DNA from: an uncultured Gemmatimonadota bacterium
GTDB taxonomy: Bacteria; Gemmatimonadota; Gemmatimonadetes; Gemmatimonadales; Gemmatimonadaceae
Reading direction: 5' to 3'
Length of the DNA stretch: 64,000 nt
NCBI GenBank assembly: GCA_903882745.1
Contig: CAIRYG010000005.1
Span: forward strand, 248,001-312,000
Below, one piece after another: positions 1 to 8,313 of the stretch (its first letter is position 1; each line of letters opens with the position of its first letter). Made by a program: the position numbers and the translations under genes. The notes under the pieces are model-generated. The model was given only the letters and a program-made list of their open reading frames with translations. It was not told the DNA's origin and searched no databases.

Positions 1-1750
1 GCACCATGATCCGGTGCCCCTTCTTGAACGTGTGGTGAATCTCCGGCATTTCGAAACGCAGCGAGTCGGGCTGGTTCGGCACAAACGCGACCGGCTTCTC
101 AAAACTCCGACGGAACCGCGCACGAAACGGCTCGCCGCGCACAAGCTGCTGATACCCCGCGACCTTAAACCCGGAGCTATCGCCAGGCCAGTTCGGCGCG
201 TTCTCCGGAAATTCATCAATCAGCTTCACCACAAAATCGGCGTCAGTGCCGCTCGTCGAGACATGCAACACCGGGCGCACTGCACCGCTAATTGTCACAT
301 CCTCGGTCAGCACCGCCGTCCGATACGTCACGACATCCGCGCGGGCCGATGCATACCGCTGGTCCGCGGTCATGTAGGTGCCCGGCATTCCCTGGGCCGT
401 CGGTTTCTCTGACACGGGCACCGGATTCGCAGGGTCGCTCACATATTCTGCGAAGGCTGCCGCTCCCGTGCGGCTCGCCGCGGTCGGCGCCGTGAACGCC
501 AGCCCACCACCGGGTTGGAAGTACAACGACTTCGCCTGAGCAGTCTTCGGCGGAAAGACATCATACCGATCCCACCTCTCAGCCCCGGTGCGATACACGA
601 GCACCTTCGGGAGCTTGGCGTCGGGACCGCCCTTGAGATGCTGCATCCAGAACGGAAACTCAATCGAGTCACGGAAGAAGGGCGCGGTCTTGCTCTCCCA
701 GCGCAGCGCACCGAGCGATGTCCCGTCCCCGCGCGACCACCCACCGTGCGACCAGGGGCCAATTGCAATATGATTGCCCGCATTCTTTCCCTTCGACAAC
801 TCCTCAATCGCCCGATACGTCCCCCACGGACCAAACAAATCCTCGGCGTCGTAATACCCACCCGTCTCGAGCATGGCCGGTGCAACCTTCGTGAGGTGCG
901 TGCGAATATTACGCGCCTGCCAGAACGCATCGTAGTTCGGATGCTGCATCACCAGATCCCAGAGCGGCGCCGTCTCTTTCGGGAGCCACTTTCGCGACCC
1001 CGGACCCACGGGGCCCATCTCGAGGAAGAACGTGTAGGCATCGCCCGCCATATTGGGCCGATCGTACTGCGGGTCAGGGCCAAGGCTCGGGTTCCGCGGT
1101 GTCCGCCCATAGCCCTGATAAAACGAGAAATTGGCCCCCAAGTAGAACGCGCCGTTGTGAAAGAGATCGTCCCCCTTTGCCACGTCGGTCATCGGCGCCT
1201 GGGGCGTACAGGCCTTGAGCGCAGGATGCGGGTCAATGCAGCTCGCCGTCGTGTAAAACCCCGGATACGACGTCCCGTAGATCCCGACCTTGCCGTTGTT
1301 GTGCGGAAGGTTCTGGATCAGCCAGTCGATGGTGTCGTAGGAATCACTGCTCTCGTCCACATCCTTGGGACCGGTCTTCACATCCTTGTGCGGCGTCATC
1401 TCGGTATACTCCCCTTCCGAGTTGAATCGCCCGCGTGCGTCCTGGTACACAAAAATGAATCCCGACTCCAGATATCGCGTCCCGTTCGGACCGAGTGACG
1501 TCCGGTACGCCTCCGGGCCGTACGGAGCCACGCCGTAGGGTGTACGATCCATAAGGATCGGCCACGCCTGCGTTGTGTCCTTCGGCACATAGATGGCGGT
1601 AAAGAGCTTCACGCCGTCGCGCATCGGGATGCGCACCTCAAGCTTGCGATATCGTGCCTTCACCGCCTCGGCGGCCGCTCCCGATGGCTGGGGGCGCTGG
1701 GCCTGAACAGTGGACGCGACGAACATCGCCGCCAACAACGTGCGAACCAT
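1..1750 (-). CDS. CocE/NonD-family secreted hydrolase (X-Pro dipeptidyl-peptidase-like), 3' end outside window
   Basis: Translated directly from the minus strand; the frame is open from the ATG at 1750 to the window edge, so about 583 residues are seen and the C-terminus is missing. Residues 1-18 form a signal peptide ending in QAQ. The alpha/beta-hydrolase N-terminal part has the RMRDGVKL-type strand of CocE enzymes (here PMRDGVKL), an RTPY motif and the nucleophile elbow GTSYPGF with Ser161; later come YYDAED (acid) and PWSHGGW (His). The C-terminal X-Pro dipeptidase jelly-roll domain follows and ends in FKKGHRIMVQ at the edge. The family cleaves acyl esters or N-terminal dipeptides; the substrate cannot be read here. 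It resembles the protein at 36121-37980 throughout. Its own promoter is likely at 1791-1796. Confidence 0.88.
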   Translation of the reverse strand, partial: MVRTLLAAMFVASTVQAQRPQPSGAAAEAVKARYRKLEVRIPMRDGVKLFTAIYVPKDTTQAWPILMDRTPYGVAPYGPEAYRTSLGPNGTRYLESGFIFVYQDARGRFNSEGEYTEMTPHKDVKTGPKDVDESSDSYDTIDWLIQNLPHNNGKVGIYGTSYPGFYTTASCIDPHPALKACTPQAPMTDVAKGDDLFHNGAFYLGANFSFYQGYGRTPRNPSLGPDPQYDRPNMAGDAYTFFLEMGPVGPGSRKWLPKETAPLWDLVMQHPNYDAFWQARNIRTHLTKVAPAMLETGGYYDAEDLFGPWGTYRAIEELSKGKNAGNHIAIGPWSHGGWSRGDGTSLGALRWESKTAPFFRDSIEFPFWMQHLKGGPDAKLPKVLVYRTGAERWDRYDVFPPKTAQAKSLYFQPGGGLAFTAPTAASRTGAAAFAEYVSDPANPVPVSEKPTAQGMPGTYMTADQRYASARADVVTYRTAVLTEDVTISGAVRPVLHVSTSGTDADFVVKLIDEFPENAPNWPGDSSGFKVAGYQQLVRGEPFRARFRRSFEKPVAFVPNQPDSLRFEMPEIHHTFKKGHRIMV

Positions 1751-1790
1751 GAGACGCGACACGACGAGCTCCGAGTGTACGGGACGTCGA

Positions 1791-1821
1791 ATTATACGAA
1801 ATGGTGAGCGTCGTCGCTCAC
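1791..1821 (-). promoter_or_regulatory. Candidate promoter (-10 TATAAT) with upstream inverted repeat
   Basis: On the minus strand a perfect TATAAT lies at 1796-1791, about 40 nt before the CocE start codon. No good -35 is visible. In its place sits the perfect 7-bp inverted repeat GTGAGCG-acga-CGCTCAC (1804-1821). It could be an operator or the end hairpin of the lipoprotein gene upstream. The -10 match is seen; the function is inferred. Confidence 0.5.
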
Positions 1822-1837
1822 TTCGCGCACCGAACGT

Positions 1838-2650
1838 TTAGATCGGTGGGAGCGTGATCACCACCGTCGATTCAGCGGCAAAGGCGCCGCGCAGGCGCGC
1901 ACCAGTGTCGAGCAGGGAGACCCGGATGTCGAATGCCCGCTGACGTGTGGCGCCGGCAGGGAGGTAGAGCACGGCATCGTTGGTCAGGTCAAAACGTCCG
2001 GAGCCGTTGTAGCTGTATCCAAACAGCGGCCCGGAGAGGCTCCCGGGCGTCAGCCGCGGCAGCCGCACGCGCACGCCATTTGCGCCGGTGTTCGTGGCTT
2101 TCACGACAAGGGTCAGCCACCCGATACTGCGGGCCGTGGCAAAGCTGGCCGGCTCCGTCGTTGCTTGCAGTTGCACAGTACTCGCGTCGACAAGCGGACT
2201 TGCCGGATCGACCGTTGGTACCGCTGCCAAGGCCTCGGTGGCACAGTTGGTCGCGCAGGCCACGATTCCCCCGCACTTGGTATAGAAGTACTGCGCGGGA
2301 TGCCCCGATACTGGTCCGATCAGCGAGTGGAGCATCTCGTGCCGCACAACCTGACCACTCTGCGCGGAGTCGCCGGCGAGCACCACAATGTTGCCGTTGG
2401 AGTACCAAGCGCCGTTGGCGGGGCCGCTCCCAGCAACGGCAAAGGTCGTCGTGGCGGGGACTTGATACCACTGCACGGCATTGAAATCGCCCGTCAGCCC
2501 CGAGCAATTCTGCACCACGGCCCACCAGCCCTTATAGGCAGCCGAGGCCTCAAATCGCACGGCGCCGACCGGGAGCTGCGCCGCCGGTGCCGTCGCGCTC
2601 TGACAGGCGCTAAACCAGACCGGACCAATCAGCAGGTACAGCGCGAGCAT
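1838..2650 (-). CDS. Secreted lipoprotein with HExxH motif (possible metalloprotease)
   Basis: 270 residues from the ATG at 2650. A longer frame reaches 2767 but would translate through the terminator hairpin at 2697-2736, so the inner start, directly before a lipoprotein signal (LMLALYLLIGPVWFSAC, Cys lipobox), is preferred. The mature protein has an HEMLH motif followed by SLIGPVSGH. This gives an HExxH zinc site with a nearby extra His, but with spacing different from the metzincin HExxHxxGxxH. Several Cys residues (NCSG, KCGGIVACATNC) suggest disulphides. The C-terminal 100 residues look like a beta-sandwich. I do not recognise a named family; a zinc-dependent protease or a protease-like domain is possible. 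It follows the M28 peptidase on the same strand. Confidence 0.65.
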   Translation of the reverse strand: MLALYLLIGPVWFSACQSATAPAAQLPVGAVRFEASAAYKGWWAVVQNCSGLTGDFNAVQWYQVPATTTFAVAGSGPANGAWYSNGNIVVLAGDSAQSGQVVRHEMLHSLIGPVSGHPAQYFYTKCGGIVACATNCATEALAAVPTVDPASPLVDASTVQLQATTEPASFATARSIGWLTLVVKATNTGANGVRVRLPRLTPGSLSGPLFGYSYNGSGRFDLTNDAVLYLPAGATRQRAFDIRVSLLDTGARLRGAFAAESTVVITLPPI

Positions 2651-2696
2651 CAGCCGGCGCGACAAGGGTGCGTGAGCAACGACATCCCCAATCCGA

Positions 2697-2736
2697 ACAG
2701 CAACGCCCCGAGGCAGCTGCCTCAGGGCGTTGCTGT
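2697..2736 (-). terminator. Strong hairpin between M28 peptidase and lipoprotein genes
   Basis: Perfect 12-bp arms ACAGCAACGCCC / GGGCGTTGCTGT (2697-2708 and 2725-2736) enclose a second palindrome, GAGGCAGCTGCCTC. It ends the M28 transcript and argues for the short lipoprotein start at 2650. There is no long U-run. Confidence 0.7.
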
Positions 2737-2767
2737 GACCGCGCGTCCAAGCAACGCGCGGCAGCAC

Positions 2768-4603
2768 TTACGGAACCGTCGGCTTCGGCGGCTTGGCCGG
2801 CTTGCTCCCGTTCATGCGCGGGCGCGGACCATTCCCAACTTCTTCGACCAGCTTCTCCACGTAGTTCGTGATCTTCGCATAGTGCGGGTAGTCAATGAAC
2901 TCCGGTTCGTCGGACTTCTGGTGGTAGTCGCCGTGCAATCCGGTAAAGAAGAAGGCGATCGGAACTCCGACCTTCGCGTAGTTGAAGTGGTCGCTTCGGC
3001 CATAAATGTTGTTGTAGCCGCTCCACGACAACGAATCGTCGAACTTGTAGTCCAGCTGGAGCGGGTTGGCCTGCTTGGCGTTCACCGATTTGACGGCTTC
3101 GCCGAGATCCTTGGAGTCGAAATACGAACCGACGACACCCAGGTAATCCGGACCACCGCCGGGAAGATCTTCCGCGCGCCCACGCCCAATCATATCGATG
3201 TTGAGCTGCGCCACCACTGAATCCAGCGGCACGGTCGGGTTCGCCGTGTAAAACGCCGACCCAATCAGACCACCTTCCTCACCGGTGTGCCACACAAACA
3301 GCGTTGAACGCTTCGGCTTCACCTTCATGCTCGCCATATACTCAGCAATCTCCAGCACGCCCATCGAGCCCGAGCCATCGTCGTCGGCACCGTTGTTCAC
3401 GGAGTCCATACGCGCCTTCGGAACCACCTTGCGAATGCTGTCCATGTTCACCTTGATCGTGGCCAGCTGCGCCTGCGTCAGGGCAATCATCTTGTTCTCA
3501 ATCAACATCTTGTTGCGGATGTCGTTGAACACCTTCAGCGAGTCCTTGTCCACGGGGGCCGTCGTGAAGCCCACATGGTCGTTGTGCGCGCCGATTGCCA
3601 CGTACTGATGCTTCAGCACCGGATCACTCCCGGGGAGAATCGCGACCACATTGCGCGCCCACTCCGTTGGCAGCTCCACAAAGTCGAGCGACGCCGACAC
3701 GGTGCCACCGCGCGTGCCTGGCGTCATCCCGTCGATTCCGCGTCCACCGAACAGCTCGGCGGCCGCCGCCTTCGTGACACGCAACTGCGCCTGCGGCGTG
3801 AGTTGATCGATCTGGCCATGTAGAATCGCCAACGAATCTACCGGCGCCCCCGCACCACCAGCACGACCACCCCGCCCGCCACGTCCGCCTGCCCCACCCT
3901 GAGCGGCGACGGTCGGCACATTGATTGCCACTCGCTGCGCATCCGTCAGCCCATCCAAATCAACGGTCGCCACGGCCACAGCCCCAGCAAAACGCGACGG
4001 CGCCGGCGCCGCGAACCCACCGCGTCCACCGCCACCACCTGGGCCACCACGACCACCCGCAGGCGCAGCCACCGGAGCAGCTGGGAGCACGACCACAAAC
4101 TTTCCGTTCGCCAACGCGGCGGAAATCTGCTTGGTTGTGTCACCCTGCGTGCCGCCGAAAATCACCTCGACATTGCTGATCGGCTTCGGGGCTGCACTCC
4201 CCGGCACCGCCACCCAATCCTTGTTCCACGCGAGCGGATTGCCATTGGCCGTGAGCCGCGAATGGTTCGTGTACTGCTTGGTATGGAACGGGAGCACCTG
4301 AAAATAGGTGCCGTTGTCCCCCGCTGGAATCAGCCCAAGGCGCTTCACTTCGGCGGCGATATAGGTCGTGCCCTTCATGTTGCCAATACGCCCAACCTGA
4401 CGACCGAGCATCGAGTCGTCGGCGAACTGGTAGAGGCGAATCTGGAGATCCTTCGGTGTGATCGCGGCCGAGGTCGGCGCCGCTTTCATCGTCGAAGGAT
4501 TGCCGTAGCGATTTAATTTGCCAGCCCCCTGCGCGCCCATCAGGGCGGGGGCAACGGCGAGACCGAGCAGGATGGCTCGGGTAGCAATGAACGGGGAACG
4601 CAT
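2768..4603 (-). CDS. Secreted M28-family zinc peptidase with Gly/Arg-rich linkers
   Basis: 611 residues from the ATG at 4603, chosen because the signal peptide (MRSPFIATRAILLG...GAQG) begins there. The M28 zinc core is complete: GAHNDH (first His about residue 340), GADDDGSG (bridging Asp about 407), TGEEGG (catalytic Glu and ligand Glu about 441-443), NIDMIGR, and a final His in DYHQKSDE. Between the N-terminal part and the catalytic domain there is a PA-like insertion interrupted by two Gly/Arg-rich stretches (about residues 181-200 and 236-254). Such enzymes are aminopeptidases or carboxypeptidases acting outside the cytoplasm. The Gly/Arg-rich inserts resemble those in the ankyrin protein and amidase of this window. 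Confidence 0.9.
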   Translation of the reverse strand: MRSPFIATRAILLGLAVAPALMGAQGAGKLNRYGNPSTMKAAPTSAAITPKDLQIRLYQFADDSMLGRQVGRIGNMKGTTYIAAEVKRLGLIPAGDNGTYFQVLPFHTKQYTNHSRLTANGNPLAWNKDWVAVPGSAAPKPISNVEVIFGGTQGDTTKQISAALANGKFVVVLPAAPVAAPAGGRGGPGGGGGRGGFAAPAPSRFAGAVAVATVDLDGLTDAQRVAINVPTVAAQGGAGGRGGRGGRAGGAGAPVDSLAILHGQIDQLTPQAQLRVTKAAAAELFGGRGIDGMTPGTRGGTVSASLDFVELPTEWARNVVAILPGSDPVLKHQYVAIGAHNDHVGFTTAPVDKDSLKVFNDIRNKMLIENKMIALTQAQLATIKVNMDSIRKVVPKARMDSVNNGADDDGSGSMGVLEIAEYMASMKVKPKRSTLFVWHTGEEGGLIGSAFYTANPTVPLDSVVAQLNIDMIGRGRAEDLPGGGPDYLGVVGSYFDSKDLGEAVKSVNAKQANPLQLDYKFDDSLSWSGYNNIYGRSDHFNYAKVGVPIAFFFTGLHGDYHQKSDEPEFIDYPHYAKITNYVEKLVEEVGNGPRPRMNGSKPAKPPKPTVP

Positions 4604-4705
4604 GGAGGCTCCGTCGAAAAGTGGTCGTTCCAAGTCTGGGACAACGGGACAGCGACTGCAACCGTCGTGCCTACCAGTATCATACGCGCCAGGCGGGCTG
4701 GGCGC

Positions 4706-4733
4706 TTGGAGCCGCGCCGGTACTGGCTAGTTT
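4706..4733 (+). promoter_or_regulatory. Candidate promoter for the monooxygenase gene
   Basis: TTGGAG (4706-4711), 16 nt, TAGTTT (4728-4733). Only six bases separate the -10-like box from the ATG at 4740, so the transcript would be nearly leaderless. A comparable arrangement, TAAACT six bases before an ATG, is at 60690-60695. Weak match. Confidence 0.35.
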
Positions 4734-4739
4734 CAGGGG

Positions 4740-5771
4740 ATGGAACTGGGACTCTACACCTTTGTGGAATCGGGCTGGAACGAGGCCAGCGGCACCCTGC
4801 CGCCAGCCGCCCCCCGCATGCGGGACCTCCTCGAAGAAGCCGAACTGGCCGACCAACTGGGCCTCGACGTCTTTGGCGTCGGGGAGCACCACCGCCAGGA
4901 TTTCATCGTCTCCACCCCAGCCGTGGTCCTCGCAGCCATCGCGGCCCGGACCACGCGCATTCGCCTGACAAGCGCCGTCACCGTCCTCAGTTCGGACGAC
5001 CCGGTCCGTGTCTTCCAAGAGTTCTCGACGGTCGACCTCATTTCCAATGGTCGCGCTGAAATCATGGCAGGCCGTGGCTCCTTCATCGAGTCCTTCCCGC
5101 TCTTTGGCTACGACCTCGACCAGTACAACGCCCTCTTCAGCGAGAAGCTTGACCTGCTCCTCAAGCTCCGCGACACCGACGTCATTACCTGGCACGGGCG
5201 CACACGCCCCTTCATCGACGGGCGCGGCGTCTACCCGCGGCCGGTTCAGCAGCCGCTCCCGGTCTGGATCGCGGTCGGTGGCACGCCGCAATCCGTCGTC
5301 CGCGCCGCGCAACTCGGCTTGCCGCTCTCCCTCGCCATCATCGGCGGCGCACCGGCACACTTCGTCCCGCTCGTCGAGCTCTACCGCGACTCCGCCGAAC
5401 GCGCCGGTCACGGGCGCACCCTCCCGCTCGCCATCGGCTCACACTGCTTCATCGCCGACAGCTCGCAGGAGGCTGCCTCCACCTTCTTTCCGAGCTACGC
5501 CGAGGTCATGGGGCGCATCGGCAAGGAACGCGGCTGGCCCCCTCTGTCGCGCGCGCAGTTCGACGCCCTCTGCACACCGCACGGCGCGCTCCTCGTTGGC
5601 AGCCCGCAGCAAGTGATCGACAAGATCCTCTACGAGCACGAGCTCTTCGGCAACACACGATTCATGGCGCAGATGACGGTCGGTCCGCTCCCCCACAAAG
5701 CCGTGATGCGCTCCATCGAGCTCTTCGGCACCATTGTCGCGCCCGCCGTTCGCAAAGCACTCGGTGTTTAA
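4740..5771 (+). CDS. LLM-class flavin-dependent oxidoreductase (luciferase-like)
   Basis: 343 residues, usual length for the bacterial luciferase-like family. The opening MELGLYTF strand, [10 protein letters not shown], the [18 protein letters not shown] segment and MAGRGSF are typical of the LLM TIM barrel that binds FMNH2 and oxygenates or reduces a carbonyl or aromatic substrate. The C-terminal [20 protein letters not shown] region is also standard. It is cytoplasmic, with no signal peptide. The ATG at 4740 is adjoined by CAGGGG. The next gene starts 4 nt after its stop, so the two are one operon. The exact substrate is not deducible; it looks like the subgroup typified by the Agrobacterium structure 2I7G. 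Confidence 0.88.
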   Translation: MELGLYTFVESGWNEASGTLPPAAPRMRDLLEEAELADQLGLDVFGVGEHHRQDFIVSTPAVVLAAIAARTTRIRLTSAVTVLSSDDPVRVFQEFSTVDLISNGRAEIMAGRGSFIESFPLFGYDLDQYNALFSEKLDLLLKLRDTDVITWHGRTRPFIDGRGVYPRPVQQPLPVWIAVGGTPQSVVRAAQLGLPLSLAIIGGAPAHFVPLVELYRDSAERAGHGRTLPLAIGSHCFIADSSQEAASTFFPSYAEVMGRIGKERGWPPLSRAQFDALCTPHGALLVGSPQQVIDKILYEHELFGNTRFMAQMTVGPLPHKAVMRSIELFGTIVAPAVRKALGV

Positions 5772-5775
5772 CCCC

Positions 5776-6354
5776 ATGAACATCGTCAACGTTGGCTACA
5801 AATCCACCAACTACTTTGCCGTCGGAAGCACCGGCACGCCGCTGCTCGTGGATTGCGGGTGGCCGGGCACGATGCCTCTGCTGCTCGCGAATCTCAAACG
5901 CGTCGACATCCCGCTCTCCGCGTTTCAGTACCTCTTGGTGACGCACTTCCACCCTGACCACGCCGGTCTCGCCCAAGAACTCAAGCAGGCGGGGCTCACC
6001 CTGCTCGTGTGTGAAGGGCAGGAACCATTCATCCCGCAGCTCAAGCAGTGGATGAAGCCGGAGATGCACTTCCACGACATCACCCTCCGCGATAATCGCG
6101 CACTGCCATTCGCCGAAAGCCGCGCCTTGCTCAAGGCGATTGGGATTGACGGGCAAGTGATTGCCACGCCAGGTCACTCCGACGACAGCGTCAGCCTGAT
6201 CCTCGACAGCGGCGAAGCGTTCGTGGGCGATCTCGCCTCACCGGGCGCAGCACCTGACGAACACGCGGCCGCCGTTGCCGCGAGTTGGGAGGCAATCCGT
6301 ACGGCCGGCGGACGCACCATCTATCACGCCCACGCGCCGCTCCGCCACATCTGA
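5776..6354 (+). CDS. MBL-fold metallo-hydrolase
   Basis: 192 residues. The frame is open further upstream, but the ATG at 5776, 4 nt after the monooxygenase stop, fits the family N-terminus (NxxxVGYKSTNYF). The metal motif HxHxDH is clear as THFHPDHAG (His57, His59, Asp61, His62). It is followed by TPGHSDDS (third metal His) and the GEAFVGDL strand carrying the bridging Asp. The domain is short, so it is a minimal glyoxalase-II-like hydrolase. Likely a thioester, lactone or phosphate-ester hydrolase; the pairing with a flavin monooxygenase suggests they act on the same metabolite, which is inference. Confidence 0.88.
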   Translation: MNIVNVGYKSTNYFAVGSTGTPLLVDCGWPGTMPLLLANLKRVDIPLSAFQYLLVTHFHPDHAGLAQELKQAGLTLLVCEGQEPFIPQLKQWMKPEMHFHDITLRDNRALPFAESRALLKAIGIDGQVIATPGHSDDSVSLILDSGEAFVGDLASPGAAPDEHAAAVAASWEAIRTAGGRTIYHAHAPLRHI

Positions 6355-6372
6355 TCTCCAAACGCCCCCAAC

Positions 6373-6412
6373 GACAAAGCCCCGACGCTCGCGTGAGCAT
6401 CGGGGCTTTGTC
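6373..6412. terminator. Bidirectional terminator between convergent genes
   Basis: Arms GACAAAGCCCCGA / TCGGGGCTTTGTC (13 bp, perfect) at 6373-6385 and 6400-6412, with an inner GCTC/GAGC stem. It serves both the MBL gene (plus) and the ankyrin gene (minus). Confidence 0.85.
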
Positions 6413-6447
6413 ACAGCAGGTGCAGTCGCTGAGCAGCTATCCTAGCG

Positions 6448-8313
6448 CTAGCAGCTCTTACACTTGTGGTTATTCTTGGCGCCCAGCTTCTCAAGATGCG
6501 CCAACGTCTCAACAAAGGGCGGGATACGCTGCACCGGCCCATTCGCCATATCAGCGGTCGTCTGTCCCTTGCGCGAGACGGCCATGATATCGACCCCCTT
6601 CGACACGAGATAATCAATCAGCTGATCATCGCCACGAGCGGCAGCATGATGGATCGCGTTATAGCCGTTGAAGTCGCGGGCGTTCGGATCGAGGTGCAGG
6701 TCCTCAATCAGATACTTCACCGCGGCCATCCACGAGTCCGGCGCGTGCATGTGCGCGTTCGCGGCATAGCCTTCGCCGTACCCCACACCGCTCGCGGCGT
6801 GCAGCGGATACACCCCGGGACCGCCGGCCGGAATCGGCGGCAATCCAGACTTGTCACCAGCGGTGCTGTCGGCATCCGCGGGGCCCGCGTCGTCGCCGAG
6901 CGTGCGGCCCACCGGCTTCTCTGTCGGGATGTTCGGATCAGCGCCGTACTTGATCAGCATCTTCATGGCCGGCACGTCGAGCCCGTAGGCGGCGCGCCAG
7001 AACGGCGTTGACCCCTGCGTGTTCACGCCGAGCAAATCGAAGTTGTACGACATGTACCAGAGATGCTTCTTGAGGCGCACATTCGGATCAGCGCCAGCCT
7101 TCAGCAGCGCCTCCATGAGCTCCAAGTGGGTCGTCTGCTGTTGCTGCTGAGCGACCGGCTGCGGATACAGCGACTTCGGCGCCCACTGCACATTGATGGT
7201 CGCGTACAGCGGCGTCGCGTTGGCATCGCTCGCGAGCTTCGGGTTCGCACCCTTCGCCAAGAGCATCTTTGCCAGGTCGAACTGGCCGTTGATCGTGGCC
7301 ATAAGCAGCGGGCTGCTGTGGTCACCGGCACTCACCTGATTCACATCAGCGCCGGCATTGAGCAGCACCTCGGCGGTCTTCATATTCCCCTCGCGCACGG
7401 CGAACAGGAGCGGCGTCAGCCCACCCTTGTTCCCCACGAGGTCGCCATAGCTCGCGCCACGCGTACCGATCGCCATGCCACCGCTCGAGTCGGACGGCGA
7501 ACCGCCACGCCCACCGCGGCCACCACCACCAGCGCCACCGCCGCGCGGCCCAGTCGCCGCGATCGGCGCGGCCGCCGCCTTCTTTGCCTGAGCGCTATCC
7601 TCGGCCGTTACCGGCGCAGTACCAGCGCCGCGCCCGGCCGGAGCCGGAGGCGCCTCGGCGGCCTTCACCGCCGCCACCTTACGCGTGCGCAACGTCAACG
7701 CCGCGCGATCGAGCTTCTCGCGAGCCGGGACGTCCTCAACCTTCGACGTCAGCTTCAGGTTCGCGCCACGAGCCGCCAGCAACTCGACCGCGGCGGTACG
7801 ATCATACGCGGCGGCCCACATGATCGGCGTCTGGCCGAATGCGGTTTCCTTTGCGTCAACCGGGGCGCCCTTGTCGAGCAGCGCGGCGACAATCGCCTTA
7901 TCACCAAGCGACGCGGCAAAGTGCAGTGGTGTCGTGCCACCCGACGACGTCGCGGCCTTCACGTTGGCCCCCGCATCGAGCAATGCCTTGACCGCCGCAA
8001 CGCTTCCGCTGCGCGCCGCCAGATGCAACGGCGCATAGCTCCCATTGCGCGTCACGGCTTCGAGTCGCGCGCCAGCCGCGACCAGCATCGTCACCGTTTC
8101 GGCGTCGCCCGACATCGCGGCCCAGTGCAACGCCGTCATGCCGTCACCCTGAGCCGCGTTCACATCAGCACCCTGACGCAACAACGCCTTGAGGCGCGTC
8201 GCGTCGTGCTTCATCACCGCATCAGCGACCGGCGCGTCGACGGTCGTGATCGCCGCAGGAGCGGCGACCGCGACCAGCAACAGCGCCATCGCAATGAAAA
8301 CCGCCTTACGCAT
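6448..8313 (-). CDS. Secreted ankyrin-repeat protein, last gene of DUF1592 operon
   Basis: 621 residues with a signal peptide (MRKAVFIAMALLLVAVAAPAA). Ankyrin repeats fill most of the mature protein: a block from about residue 35 to 205 with GMTALHWAA, APLHLAA, TTPLHFAA and TPIMWAA; a Gly/Arg/Ala-rich linker at about 220-285; then further repeats (GGLTPLLFAV, SSPLLMATI, TPLYATI, STPFWRAA, YNAIHHAA). Ankyrin repeats bind proteins; export is unusual and suggests a periplasmic scaffold. The protein ends in HKCKSC, a CxxC at the extreme C-terminus that may bind metal or haem or form a disulphide. The start overlaps the DUF1552 stop by 8 bp, so the two are translated together. Confidence 0.9.
   Translation of the reverse strand: MRKAVFIAMALLLVAVAAPAAITTVDAPVADAVMKHDATRLKALLRQGADVNAAQGDGMTALHWAAMSGDAETVTMLVAAGARLEAVTRNGSYAPLHLAARSGSVAAVKALLDAGANVKAATSSGGTTPLHFAASLGDKAIVAALLDKGAPVDAKETAFGQTPIMWAAAYDRTAAVELLAARGANLKLTSKVEDVPAREKLDRAALTLRTRKVAAVKAAEAPPAPAGRGAGTAPVTAEDSAQAKKAAAAPIAATGPRGGGAGGGGRGGRGGSPSDSSGGMAIGTRGASYGDLVGNKGGLTPLLFAVREGNMKTAEVLLNAGADVNQVSAGDHSSPLLMATINGQFDLAKMLLAKGANPKLASDANATPLYATINVQWAPKSLYPQPVAQQQQQTTHLELMEALLKAGADPNVRLKKHLWYMSYNFDLLGVNTQGSTPFWRAAYGLDVPAMKMLIKYGADPNIPTEKPVGRTLGDDAGPADADSTAGDKSGLPPIPAGGPGVYPLHAASGVGYGEGYAANAHMHAPDSWMAAVKYLIEDLHLDPNARDFNGYNAIHHAAARGDDQLIDYLVSKGVDIMAVSRKGQTTADMANGPVQRIPPFVETLAHLEKLGAKNNHKCKSC

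Noticed and set aside
2651-2767. N-terminal extension of the lipoprotein
   Set aside because: Would translate a terminator hairpin; the lipoprotein signal begins at 2650.
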